A stretch of 64,000 nt of DNA, taken from Stromatinia cepivora (lineage: Eukaryota > Ascomycota > Leotiomycetes > Helotiales > Sclerotiniaceae). Under the pieces are notes generated by a model, which was not told where the DNA came from, did no database searches, and worked only from the letters and a program-made list of their open reading frames with translations. The stretch's first letter is position 1; every line of letters begins with the position of its first letter. Where the stretch lies: contig RCTD01000008.1 in NCBI GenBank assembly GCA_014898415.1, positions 496,001 through 560,000 of the forward strand, given 5' to 3'. Shown here piece after piece: positions 1-11,000 of the stretch. The position numbers and the translations under genes were made by a program.

Positions 1-344
1 GGGGCACCGGTACTCTTGTTCCAGTCGAATTCTCGTTCGTAGAATCTCTCTCATTATTGGTGTACTCATATTGTGGACAAGGTATTTGTCAAAATTTGAT
101 GGTACGGACCTGAGTGATTCCTTGTGGTTATTTTGTATTTCATGTTGGGGTGTGAGAAAAAAAGCGTCCAACAATTGAAGTTCACCAAAATCCCCACATC
201 TGGGCTTACGTAATACTTTGCCTGATCCTCAAGTCCATTTCTTTCGCCGGCTGGTGTGATTGTATATATATTGAACTAAGACATTACGCCCTCAACAACT
301 TGCCTCAGTGGTAAAATGACCAGTTCGAGTTCACTCGATCATCA
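1..344. other. Intergenic, left edge
   Basis: I see no supportable gene here. The stretch just before the tRNA gene (about 300-344) has short tRNA-like words (CAGTGGTAAAAT, GTTCGAG) but does not fold into a cloverleaf. Confidence 0.5.
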
Positions 345-431
345 CTCTCGGTCGTCTAGTTGGTTTATGACGTCAGACTGTAATTGTACATTGTAATCTG
401 GATGTCGCGTGTTCGACTCACGCCTGAGAGA
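345..431 (+). tRNA. tRNA-Tyr (GUA) with a 12-base intron
   Basis: A full cloverleaf can be read. The acceptor stem CTCTCGG (345-351) pairs with CTGAGAG (424-430), and the discriminator is A431. The D arm is GTC(354-356)/GAC(369-371). The anticodon stem is TCAGA(373-377)/TCTGG(397-401). The T arm is GCGTG(407-411), loop TTCGACT, CACGC(419-423). The anticodon is GTA at 380-382. A 12-base intron, TTGTACATTGTA (384-395), sits one base 3' of the anticodon, the canonical place for nuclear tRNA introns. It contains TAC, which can pair with the anticodon, as is typical for fungal tRNA-Tyr precursors. The internal promoter boxes (A-box around TAGTTGG, B-box around GTTCGACTC) are present. Confidence 0.93.
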
Positions 432-444
432 ATCAAATTTTTGC

Positions 445-451
445 TTTTTTT
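445..451 (+). terminator. RNA polymerase III T-run terminator
   Basis: Seven consecutive T residues lie 14 bases after the tRNA discriminator base, preceded by a shorter run of five T at 438-442. This is the usual pol III stop for the tRNA-Tyr gene. Confidence 0.8.
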
Positions 452-1221
452 GAAGCCTCATCATAATTTTTTGGATGCAGATGGGAATGAGGGCGGTGCC
501 GAGTGGATACTCTCTGGTTAACCGACGGGTCGTGGGGTTTGTTTGGTTTCTTAAAGTTTTGGACGTTGATCACGATTATTCCTGTTTGGTTGGAGATGAT
601 TTTCGATGGGCTTAATACAATACAATGGAAACACTTGAACTTCATATTTATTTATACGTGGTTATCGTATCCCATCCATCATTAATCAACGGTTTTGGAG
701 GCTTCGGCCGGTCGGGTCTCTCGGACTTTTGAAATACCATTCAATCAAACCCTTGGATATTGCAGCCAGACCTGATAAGCAAGCAGGTACGAACTGAAGA
801 GGAATCATGATCAGTAGTAGTCCTACACAGCATTAGAGTCGCCGGCAACAATTTCAATCGAACCATGAAGGTCTCCATGAATGATTACACGATGTGCAAT
901 GAGGCGGAATGTCAAAACTCATCTAACAAGGTAAGCTGCCAACCACAACTTTCTACATCTCCTGGATAATCGTGTCGCAAAGCACGCTCAATCCTTGCGA
1001 GAATTTTCGATGCACAAGTATTGATTAATTCATTCCTACTTGAAGACCAAATAAACCAACAAACAACGATAATCACCCTCAAATCCCATTGGATCCCATA
1101 CCCCCCCCCCACAAAAAAAATCCAATTTCCTTGATATGGAACACTCTGCGAAACACTAGTATCTGGGAAAATAATTTCGTCTCCCAGATCCTAACGAACC
1201 AACACACCACGATAGTCAATC
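452..1221. other. Intergenic between tRNA-Tyr and the CCCH gene
   Basis: No gene is supportable; the open frames here are short and resemble nothing. A small GGC-TTCG-GCC hairpin is seen at 700-709. A homopolymer pair (C run, then A run) lies near 1101-1119. The 3' UTR of the minus-strand CCCH gene should fall at the right end. Confidence 0.4.
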
Positions 1222-2766
1222 TCAAGACCTATCAATATTATGCATCTCTTTGGTAAAACGACAACCCTTCCCAATCTTCGCACACGCCTTTTCAGGACAC
1301 TGATGTCCCAATAAACATTTTTCATCTTGGCACTTCAACTTGGATGGACATGGTTTGTAGCGTGAGATGAACCGTCGAGCATCAATCCCTTTTTTGTCCA
1401 GTCTTGTCCCATGCAAAAAGCTGCATTGGTCATATGGACATTCTCCCAGAATGTGGAACATGTTGCAGTGTTTCGTGCTTCTCATCACACTTAAGAGTGA
1501 TTGGGGTGGGGTAATGATGGCATCGAGACGCTGTCCCTTACTGTTTCGCAGCACTGGATAGTTCCTATGTACGGGAGTAGTTACCAAAGAATCACTAGCT
1601 CCATCATTACTGATCGCATCTGAACCGGCAGGGCTCAATACTGTTGCAGCATAGCTGGGGGTATTTGGGGTGGCACTTCGAGGAGGTGTCGTCGAGAATG
1701 ATACTCGCCGGGTTGATAGCTTTGTATTTCTTAATACACCAGGCAGGCGAGCAACAAAGAACTTCTCTTTCAGTATTGCTAATTCCTTAGCAAATGGCGG
1801 TCCTTCAAGCAAAACGATTCGACTACTCTTCGCACCATCACCCACGTAAGGCTGGAGAAGCCGCGCATAGCCATTATCCGCAGACCCACCGAATATGACT
1901 GCTCGACAATGAACATCGGCCATATCGTGGTTGAAACATTCTACGAAGGATGTCAGTGAAGGTCTCTCAGTTATGAAAAACTTGCATATTCCGTGAGTTT
2001 GTAGAAATTACCTTTCAATTTCGAATCCGCACATTCTTTCCCATCGCCCGCATCCACGAAATCGCACGTGGGATGCCCCATATTAAATCCACGAACAAAC
2101 ATGTCAAGGCCATCTACACTATCCAAAATTTTATTGTAAATGTATGCTGATGCCAAGCCTTTCTTATTCGCATAGATCCGAACGCGGATTGAAGTCTGGA
2201 TTGGTAACTCAAGCTCCTTCGAAACGTACTCTCTCACTTTGGTCCTTAAACGCTGAACTGCTTCTAGCCCTCCTTGCTGTGAGGATTTGACTAGATCATC
2301 GCAAAACTTTTCATACTTAGCGAGGAACAGAATTCACGATGATCACACGGATTTATGACTCGAAAGAAATGAATTCGTACATACCGTCATGCAATCACCA
2401 TCAATCAAAACCGACACAAAACTGTTGGAATCCTCCAGGAGCAGTCAATAAAGATGTTCAATCAAGCAGTTTTTAGGCAACCATACTATTCTTTCCTCAA
2501 TTCTCCCAAGATTCGCCTGCACATCAGAGAGCTTCGACTGGTACAATTTCGCAGTATCTGATTCACGCTCAAGATGTAACCTCGTCTCCGTAAGACTACT
2601 TTCCAACTCCTTGATGCGGATAAACAATTTCTATCAATAGTAATCATCCGTTAGCGATGTCAGCGGTGTATGAAAACAGTTTATTAACCTCAACAAGTTG
2701 ATCCTTCCCCTCTTCAACCTCTTTTAACTTATGGAACTGCTCCTGAAATACTTCAAGAGAAACCAT
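1222..2766 (-). CDS. Coiled-coil plus tandem CCCH zinc-finger protein (fungal family)
   Basis: Five exons give 430 aa: 2689-2766, 2487-2630, 2385-2432, 2012-2315 and 1222-1940, with phases that join exactly. The N-terminal ~75 residues are charged and helical (coiled coil). A central domain of about 200 residues begins at the hydrophobic strand VSVLIDGDCM and continues through RVRIYANKKG and AVIFGGSADNGYARLL. It matches my memory of the fungal domain that precedes CCCH fingers (DUF7923 in Pfam, name from memory). The C-terminus carries three finger-like units: a CX8CX4CX3H starting CNMFHILGEC, a CX5CX4CX3H ending KCLLGH, and a final unit ending CRFTKEMH. RNA or DNA binding is inferred from the fingers only. 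The first donor (GTTAAT) is weak, so the most 5' exon is the least certain part. Confidence 0.85.
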
Positions 2767-4208
2767 GGCTAACATTAACAGCACAACACAACAACAAATA
2801 ACTCTCACGCCTTCATGAGTATTTTCTTACAATAATCAAAGGTTTAAAAAAGTTTAAGATGAATTGCAGAAATACAATCTGGGCGACTTCGCTTTACATG
2901 TCATGTGAGAGATATGCAATACTACCTTAAAGTTGGATTAATATTGGTTCAACCAAGAAGCACTGCACAAAGCCTTGCTTCATTCCAAATTGGATATTTT
3001 ATGCACATCCTTAACAAATAGATTTCTTCTTCGTGTGATTGCATATTAAGATGGCAGGCTTCGTATGGATAACGAGTGATTCTTACCTTCATTTCTCAAA
3101 TTCAAAACCAATTGAATCTCTCGATTACTTACTCAAATTTCACGCTTATTTCAATGGCCTAAAACTGGACCTTTCGCCTCATTCATTGTACCATTTTCCT
3201 CGAAGTTTGAGTCAGCCTTGCGCGCGCTCACGGTCTTGAAACCATGTACATTTCTCAGCTCCAACTTTTCGACCGTTTCTCCATTTCCCTTTTTGGATCT
3301 TCAAGCTCGGCTTCACCACGATTATCAGACTTAGGACCTTCGGAGAACAAATCTATCATTCTTCATCCTTTCCAATCCACTCTGCACTTTTATGTTGTGT
3401 TCACGGCGAATTCCGGAAAGTGGTGAATTCACCATTGATAAATTGACTTCCACAAGTTTAGTTGTTTTTTTGTTGTCTTAAACTGCGGCCATGTTCATGC
3501 TTAAAATGACTGTCGACACTTCGTTACCGCTTTCCCGTCGATGATACGTATCCTTTGTCGCCTCCTCAGGCCTTGCCTTGAATTTACCTCTCGGTGTTTC
3601 GTCTTCCGCAGGTTGAGAAGAATATGACGTCGACGTAAAGGAAGGTGTGCTTTACAGCCTTTACTCTGCATTACATCTGCACAGGAATTATAGACATGCT
3701 ATGCAAGACAATGTGTTGTACCAACGCGCACTAGTATAGAAGAAATACGAGGCAATGCAGTCAATGCTGGAGACTTGGAGATCTCCGAACACCCCGGGCT
3801 CTGTACCCTTCACTCTCAATTCATTTACTCTATATGTCTCTAACAATCACCAATCCGAAGTGCGACTTTTTATTGAGATATTTGAAATTTTCAGAATATT
3901 TAAACTAACTATAAATGTCGTATGTAAACTATTATACCCATTATGTGGCGTATGTATTAGTTATATCCACACATAATTTACAAGAGCACCACCAACATGC
4001 TCGAAGATACCCCCAAACTCCATACCATTCTCGGATCTTTGCATCTCTTATTCTTGATTTTCTCCCTCCTTCTCAACAATCTCTCCATATTATTCAACTC
4101 TCTAGGCTGCTTTTTCCTCTGCATCTTTCTTAGCTCCCTTCCCATTTTCGACTATCTTAAAGTAGATTCTATGCGTTCCATGTTTACCGAATTCCAACTA
4201 CCGTGTCT
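2767..4208. other. Intergenic between two minus-strand genes
   Basis: I see no coding region I can defend. It should hold the promoter and 5' UTR of the CCCH gene at the left and the 3' UTR of the secreted-protein gene at the right. Plus-strand open frames at 3039-3426 and 3755-4212 are low in coding character and lack recognisable motifs. Confidence 0.4.
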
Positions 4209-5481
4209 TTAAGCCTCTTTCGTAATGCCCAAATGATATGTTTGGCCACTGGTACAAACGGTTCCGGGGGCTAGGTCTTGCACGGCGCTCCAGCTGCCAC
4301 TGGCACATTGTTGGAAGGAGGATCCGGAAACACAGTTGAACATTCCCTCGGAGGTGCAGGCACCTTTCTGCTCTCCTTCGCTAATATCTGCGTCACCGTG
4401 GTCTTGTTCGGAGGTCTTCTCAACTGGGCTTTCCTCGACTGGCTTTTCCTCAACAGGCTCCTCTTCAATTGGTTCCTCTTCAACTGGTTCCTCTTCAACT
4501 GGTTCCTCTTCAACTAGTTCCTCTTCAACTAGGTCCTCTTCAACTAGTTCCTCTTCAACCAACTCTTCTTCAACTAACTCCTCTTCAACTAACCCCTTCT
4601 CTTCAACTAGCTCCTCTTCTTCAATTGAATCCTCTTCAATTAGCTCATCCTCTTCAATTGGCTCTTCTTCTTCAACCGACTCTTCTTCGACTGGTTCCTC
4701 TTCAATTGGCTCCTCTTTAACTGGCTCCTCCTCAACTGACTTCTCGTCAACTGTTTTCTCCTCTACTGTCTTCTCCACAGCTTCCTTCGCTCCTCCCACC
4801 TTCTTAATATTTTCATAATCTTCAGGGTAGGTGATTCCACAGTGATCTCCGCAGGCGCGAACAATGTCCTCTCCCATCATCTTGTGGGGGTTCTTGCCAT
4901 ATAAGGGTCCTCCAAGTTGGAAAGACTCATTTTTTGGGCATTTATTACAAAACTCCTTGATAGGTTTACATCGGTCCTCGAGTAAACTTTCAGGAATGTG
5001 GATTATGGAAAGACGTTTACCGTGCTTACAGGCTTCGTGAGAGGGATAAATCTAGTGATGTTTAGCAGGTAAGTCAATGTGTGTTCTTCAATTTATGATC
5101 GAGAAAAATTGAAGTAGAATGGAACATACGAAAATCTTTTTGGGATCATTAGGGGGTCCCATGTAGATGGTTCGCTCGTCAGACTTGAACTTGTTGCCTT
5201 TGCCGCCGCATTCGTCACAGCGAGGTTGCTGTGAATGTCAGTGGAACTTTCTATTGATTTAAGCAGAGTGTTGGCTTACAATTGAAGCACCGGGTCCCAT
5301 GTAGACGGATCGTTCTTCAGTCTCAGATTTACCTTTACCGCCACATTCATCGCAGCGAGGTTGCTGTGAGGTGTTAGCGGAATGTTCAATTGATATACGC
5401 AGAATGTTAACTTACAATTGGGGTACCTTGTACCAATGTGAAAGCCATAACGGCAGCGATAACAGCTTTTGAGAAATACAT
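4209..5481 (-). CDS. Secreted acidic-repeat protein with CBM19-like C-terminus and duplicated CxxCxGxG exons
   Basis: Four phase-0 exons give 363 aa: 5416-5481, 5280-5363, 5130-5228 and 4209-5051. Exon 1 codes for a signal peptide (MYFSKAVIAAVMAFTLVQG). Exons 2 and 3 are paralogous, each starting QPRCDECGGKG and carrying a YMGP motif; CDECGGKG is a CxxCxGxG motif of the DnaJ zinc-finger type. Exon 4 has a cysteine-containing stretch (C-H-G-K-R, CNKCP, CGDHCGI), then about 115 residues of near-perfect EEPVEE/EELVEE repeats (about 4420-4790). It ends in a roughly 45-residue four-cysteine domain (CTSEGMFNCVSG ... GTVC) like the chitin-binding module CBM19. I infer an extracellular or wall-associated role, with chitin or wall binding possible. 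The only ATG that gives a signal peptide is at 5481. Repeat copy number probably varies between strains. Confidence 0.85.
4420..4790 (-). repeat. In-frame acidic hexapeptide repeat tract (EEPVEE-type)
   Basis: On the plus strand the tract is repeated CTCTTCAACTRGTTC-like units, mostly 15 bases long. It lies wholly inside exon 4 of the secreted-protein gene and keeps its reading frame throughout. It codes for alternating Glu pairs or triplets and Pro/Leu/Ile-Val. Long plus-strand open frames over it are shadows caused by the repetition. Confidence 0.9.
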
Positions 5482-6639
5482 GATGATTTTTTTTTGTGTC
5501 GATAATTTTTGGGGGATGAAGAAAAATTCAAAAGCAGCGGATAATCAAAGACTTTATAGGACTCCGTAACAAAGTTTTTTGGTCCTTCAAAGCTATAAAA
5601 TGACGCAATCTAGTCAGTTTAAAGAAAAGCTCTCTCTCTCTTTTGGGACTATTGGATGTAATCTAGCTAAGTTTGGTCAAGGTCCATCAGTATTTGATCT
5701 GAAAAGAGGGGTAGTGAAGAAGTGTTAACACTTGTTCATGCCTTTAGTGTTCAGTGATTGAGTATTTAGAGATCGGGAATTGGAGAAGTGAAGGATATAT
5801 GGCCGGTTTAGGTGAACTACTAGAGACTAATGGAGCTGGTTGCTTTGGTGCGCAAACCTCCTTTATTGAAGCTATGGCTAAGTATTTCCTAAGAAATACT
5901 TTCAGAACTCCGAAGAGATATAGTTACAATTTTAACTCTACTGGCTCTTCCAATCCAATAGTGTTGGTCAGGAGGGCCGATCTCATATCCAATTCTGAAG
6001 AAACTGCGTTTTCATGTTCTAAAATATGTGAGTATTAGGAGTCGATATGATATCATTCTCGGCTTCGAAAACACTTGTCATTTTCAATACTAGTCTGGAA
6101 AAAATCTAAGTTGAAAGCACAGAATAGATTACCTACCTGCCATTAAGGATATAAGTTTAAATGCAATGGTGTTTAAATGTTTCGATAAACTAGTACTCTA
6201 GCGTCACTGACCCCTCTTTCCAAACGCCTTCCTTTACTGAAAATGTACGAGAAGTAGAGAAAATCCACCTACCAATCATTGATAAATAGCATCATATAAT
6301 TCTTATTCAAGTTAGCAAAGAAATATTCTCAATCTCTCACTTCTTCCCTCTCACCATTTCTTTTGCAACACCCCCCTCAACCAAGCCGATATATACATTC
6401 CCAGTGTTCGAATTCGAATGAGTCGTCGTTACTTCCCCGTCAAGTCTCAGAGCCTCATCCCCACGCTAACGTTAAGTCTTAATTGCCGTCTTGCCACCCA
6501 CCAGTACATCGTTAGCTCAATATTTTCAATAAACCACACAAATCCAATTTTCCCATTGGGTAATCCCATAATCTAATTCTTGTAGTTTGATCTTAAAGTA
6601 CTGAACACCATTTCCATTCCAAATAAATGATTTAGATTC

Positions 6640-7060
6640 TTCAATCATCATACCCCGTGATTTAGCATCGAAAAATTTGAGTTTTTGTTGCATATCTGAT
6701 GGTTGTGGATGGTATATATATACAAAAGCGCCCCCCTCCCCTCCAAAAACACAGGTCATTGAGTTTCTCTTTTCTATGGATTTTTGAACTTTGATAAGCC
6801 TTTGAGGAATGATCGAGATTCTCACACCATCGTACCTCGTGATTTGGCACAAAAAGAATTCTGCAATTTATTGTGCGTCTGGCATTTATGTATGGTATAT
6901 ACAAAGAAATTTAGATCGCTCCCACATTTCGAGAAATTTGATCTTTTAATCAGTATCTATTTTTTACCTTTCATCATTATATCCTATGAATTAATACCGA
7001 AAATTTGATTGTGTGTTGCACGTCTGATAGTTGTGTGCAATAGATATGTGAAAAAGCCAT
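6640..7060. repeat. Degenerate direct repeats of about 150-180 bases, three units
   Basis: Three regions share the order CGTGATTTAGCA/CCTCGTGATTTGGCA/CCTATGAATTAATA, then a GAAAATTTGA-like core, then TGCATATCTGATGGTTG/TGCGTCTGGCATTTATG/TGCACGTCTGATAGTTG and a GTATATATA/GTATATACAA-like end. The cores lie near 6670, 6855 and 6998. The units are strongly diverged. They do not encode a protein I recognise. Confidence 0.5.
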
Positions 7061-7987
7061 TCTCCAGATATTCTGCTGTGACTTGTTGCTGGGAATTTTC
7101 TTTGGGACTGGAGTACTAGGTACTATTAAATATCCTCTGATGAAGCTATCAAATAAATGGCATTACCTAACGAAAGTCCAATTATAAAAACTCTCCTCTG
7201 TTCACCGCACACTTACTCCCAGTACAGCAAAATCCACAAGAATATCTTTCTGATCAAACAATCTCTCCCTCAACCCATTAGAGTGCGTCTTAATCTCGAA
7301 TTAATTGATCACAAATAATCACCTATCTGAGCATAATATCTTATGAGTCCTCCCAAGCTCCCAGATAGTTGAGTCTGCTAATGCAACACTTAGATATATT
7401 TTTCATCTCTTCATCTGTAGCCCTTTCATTTCATTTCCTCTTCTGTATCAACCAGTGTGCTCAATAGTTTTGTCGTACTCCGTCTGGACGACTAGTCTGT
7501 GATTTGATTAGACTTGATGGACTTTTAGGGAAGGTTTATTATAGAAGCTCTGAATCAGATAGGTAGTTCAACATTAAAAAATCTAGATTGCCGTCCGGAA
7601 ATTTAGATTAGATATTGTTTATTATATGAGTATGATTTATTGAAGCTGTGAATCATTCAAAATATCGAATATATTTCTGGTGGAGTGGGGTAGTGGAAGA
7701 AATATGTTCTTTTTATAGGTTATCTAATCCAAAAATCTAATCGAGTTGAACTGCAGTCTAGATTGTTGGGGATATATGATATCATTGACCCATTGTTTGA
7801 CTTGTCAATAGACTTAAGTTTGATTGTTTAACTCCAAATATCTAGTCCGTCCTACAGTCCGGACTATCGGATACACTGATATCCACCATATAGAACAAGT
7901 TCATCCAAATTCTAGATTATCCTCTTCTGTATATACCTCTCGAATCTCTTTTCTTCTTAACTACACCTCTTCCAACTTCTTTTCCAT

Positions 7988-8036
7988 ATATCTCAACCTC
8001 ATATCTCAACCTCATATCTCAACCTCATATCTCAAA
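7988..8036. repeat. 13-base tandem repeat, about 3.7 copies
   Basis: The unit ATATCTCAACCTC is repeated three times exactly and then partly (ATATCTCAAAACC). It is a minisatellite in non-coding DNA. Confidence 0.85.
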
Positions 8037-11000
8037 ACCTGTCCCCTTTGAGGTTAGCGGTGTTGTCACCAGATTCGATACTCTGCCCTAGAAAAAGAAA
8101 AGGATAGATATTCTCTCAAAATATTGTATATAATAGCTTCCATTAACTAACCTTAGTCAAGACGATAGCTTTGAATTCTTCACTATTCTATAAAATGGAT
8201 ACTCATTCTCTCATCCAATTCCATACGGTAATATCACTACCTCCCCCTCCATCCTACACAACACATAAAATAAATATTAACCAAGTTACCAAAAAATTGA
8301 TTAAACCAACTGGTTTCTGGTTAAAAGATATCGGATATAAATTCAAAGCCCAGAGAAGCAAATAGTTCTTCAAGTAGGAATGCATTCATTATACATGCAT
8401 GTGAGAAAGATATCAATATTTTTGGTACATGTTCTTTTCATTTTGAAAAAGAAAAGAGTAGATGATTCAAATCTGGAGTTTATATCATAACTTCATTCAT
8501 TCTATTTCACGAGTCATAAATCATAAATTAACAATACAAACAATACAAAGATGCGTGGATAAAAATAAAAATTGTTTTCTCTATTCCCTCCCTCCTCTTC
8601 TATCTTCTATCTTCCATGAGGCTTCTCATCATTCTCCAAGTCCACAATAAGATGACTACCATCCATATAAATCAAAACCAGCACATGAATATAAATATCC
8701 TCCTAACTAAGCATCAACATCATCGTCTCAGACTTTAAAAGAAGTCCCAGGACTCACTGCTCAATCCATAATCAGCGTGGCGAGTACATCTCACTTCTCC
8801 AAGAAACAAGCAATCGAATCACGATTTAACTCTCCATATCATACATATCATTTGATAATCAAATATGACATACATACATGATCTATATAATCTCCACAAC
8901 GCCACGGATATCCATCACCAAATGGAGTCCGGAGTATGCTGTGCATGGATTTGCATGGATTTGCCTTCTCTTTGATATACGTATGAAAATATACAGGTGG
9001 GAATGCACTATAGTAGTAGGTACGTAAAATATTATGTGACAAATACTACCACTTGACTAGATTTCACACCGTGAGGTAAAGGAGATAAATCGAGTGGGTG
9101 GAATATATCATATGGAATAGATTGAAATGATTCTTTACCTACCGATCGATCGGTCATAAGAATCATAGCTGACAGACAACTATTCAGCCAGTTTCTCCAA
9201 CCGCCACCTTCATTAACAATTACATTACCAATAATCATCGATATACCTATTCAGCACCCTTAAAGCCGATCCGATCCCATCCAATCCTATCCTATGCTAC
9301 TCTTTCGTCATCTCATCGCAGCCTATGATTTCCATACCCTAATATCCTCTCACGCATCATCCGCATTTATGACATCTAGGCACGAAAGGCGGCGCAGAAC
9401 CCACCGTCGCAGAAATCTCATACCGAAACAATCACTCACTAACAATAGATGATCTACCTACTCTCACTCAGCGCGTCTGCTCTGACTATAAGACTTATGA
9501 CTCAACAACACGACACGCTCACGTCCCTTACGATCCTTCGGGCGCGAAAACATGTGATGTTTAATTACTGGCTAAAATTAATCAAGTACCTACCTAGTAT
9601 GGATGAGACATTTGGAATAGAAATAAGGATAAGCAGGCAGGCAGGTAGGTATCCAATGAGAAATGAAGGAGCAGGCAAATAAAGACGCTCGATTAGATCG
9701 GATTGGATCAGACCTAAGATTAGGGTCATGTGCGGTATAGGATTCGAGGACTTTGTAGTCATGTATGTATGTATGATCTAGAAACGATAAACGGTCCTGG
9801 AAAATAATCTTGCAGAATAGACGGTGAAGTGAAGGAATAGAAGGAATGGAGATGATATGCATGGATCGGTGTGAAGAGTGTATGGGCATATCGTAGCCTT
9901 GCCTTGATTTGATTTGATTTGCCTTACCTTACCTCACAGACCAAGTCGACAAGTCCAAGGCTTTTAACTTCAAACTTCAAGGCTATCAGCTATCAGCCAT
10001 CCAAAAAAGCAAAAACATAATCATAAATGCACGACTTCATCCTAGCCTAACCCAATGCATCCACCTATCCAGCGCACCCATCCAACGCCCAAACTTCACC
10101 GCGTGCGTACAGCGAGCCGCGTGCTCACCACATGTATTATTCCCAGCCAGTTTCTAGAATCTGATGCATGCTCGCTTGTCCGATTGAACTCATCTCATTA
10201 CATCCACATCATCCATACATTGCACCGATACACATTGACACGGCTGGCTCAGGTGAGTGGGACGGTGAGACTACCACATAGCTAGCTAATAAATGTAGCT
10301 AGTAAACTCATTTAGTAAAGTCGCCTAGTAAACTCAAGTAATGTGGATAAAGAAACTGACCGGCTCAAGTAAGTACCTACAGGCGAGACTGAACTGGGCT
10401 GGACTACCGCATTCGGTAGCATAGGCATAGGCATAGGCAGCAGGCAACCGTCCCAGGAAAAAGCGAGTCAAACCAGTCAAACATTCCAAGCTTCGAGAAG
10501 GATCGAATCCTAGTTTATTACTTAATAAACTATTGATGAATTATTGCGATAAATATTAGACAAACTGGAGATGTTTTATTATGGTGTCTATTCCGATGAT
10601 ATTCTAATTATATTATTGTTTGAACTTCCGCCAAAATCTAAAAAGCCATCTCTAGAACTCTATGCTTACCTAGTATCTACCACCTAAAAAAAACATGCTT
10701 CCCCTTCCTTCTAACGCCACTCCTGTCCATTCATCCATTCGATCATCCATTCGATCACCATCCATCTCAAACAAACTAAAAATCCTTCCTAGTCCTTCTA
10801 GAAAATTCCCCGTTTAGTCTCTAGTCTCTTTATCCATGCAATTAACGCACTGACCCATCTATCCAAATACCTAGGTACTGTGTAAGAATTTCATTGCTGG
10901 CTGATCATTCAACTCGAATACATACGGCAAATACCGAGTTTGGTGAACGAATGAATGGGTTAGTTCGCATATTGAGTTGGATTACATAGACGACGAGAAA

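Noticed and set aside
300..344. tRNA-like words (CAGTGGTAAAATG, GTTCGAG) just before tRNA-Tyr
   Set aside because: No acceptor or anticodon stem can be formed. It is most likely chance or an old fragment.
485..560. A-box-like GGTGCCGAGTGG resembling the start of a tRNA-Ser or tRNA-Leu
   Set aside because: No matching B-box, T arm or acceptor stem is found downstream.
700..780. GGC-TTCG-GCC hairpin followed by a GGTCT...AGACC pairing, a possible structured ncRNA
   Set aside because: No conserved motif of SRP, RNase P/MRP, U3 or spliceosomal RNAs is present. The pairings are short and can arise by chance.
4278..4818. Plus-strand open frames of 79-160 codons, Ser/Thr-rich or Leu/Gln/Pro-rich
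   Set aside because: They are shadows of the in-frame repeat in the minus-strand secreted-protein gene.
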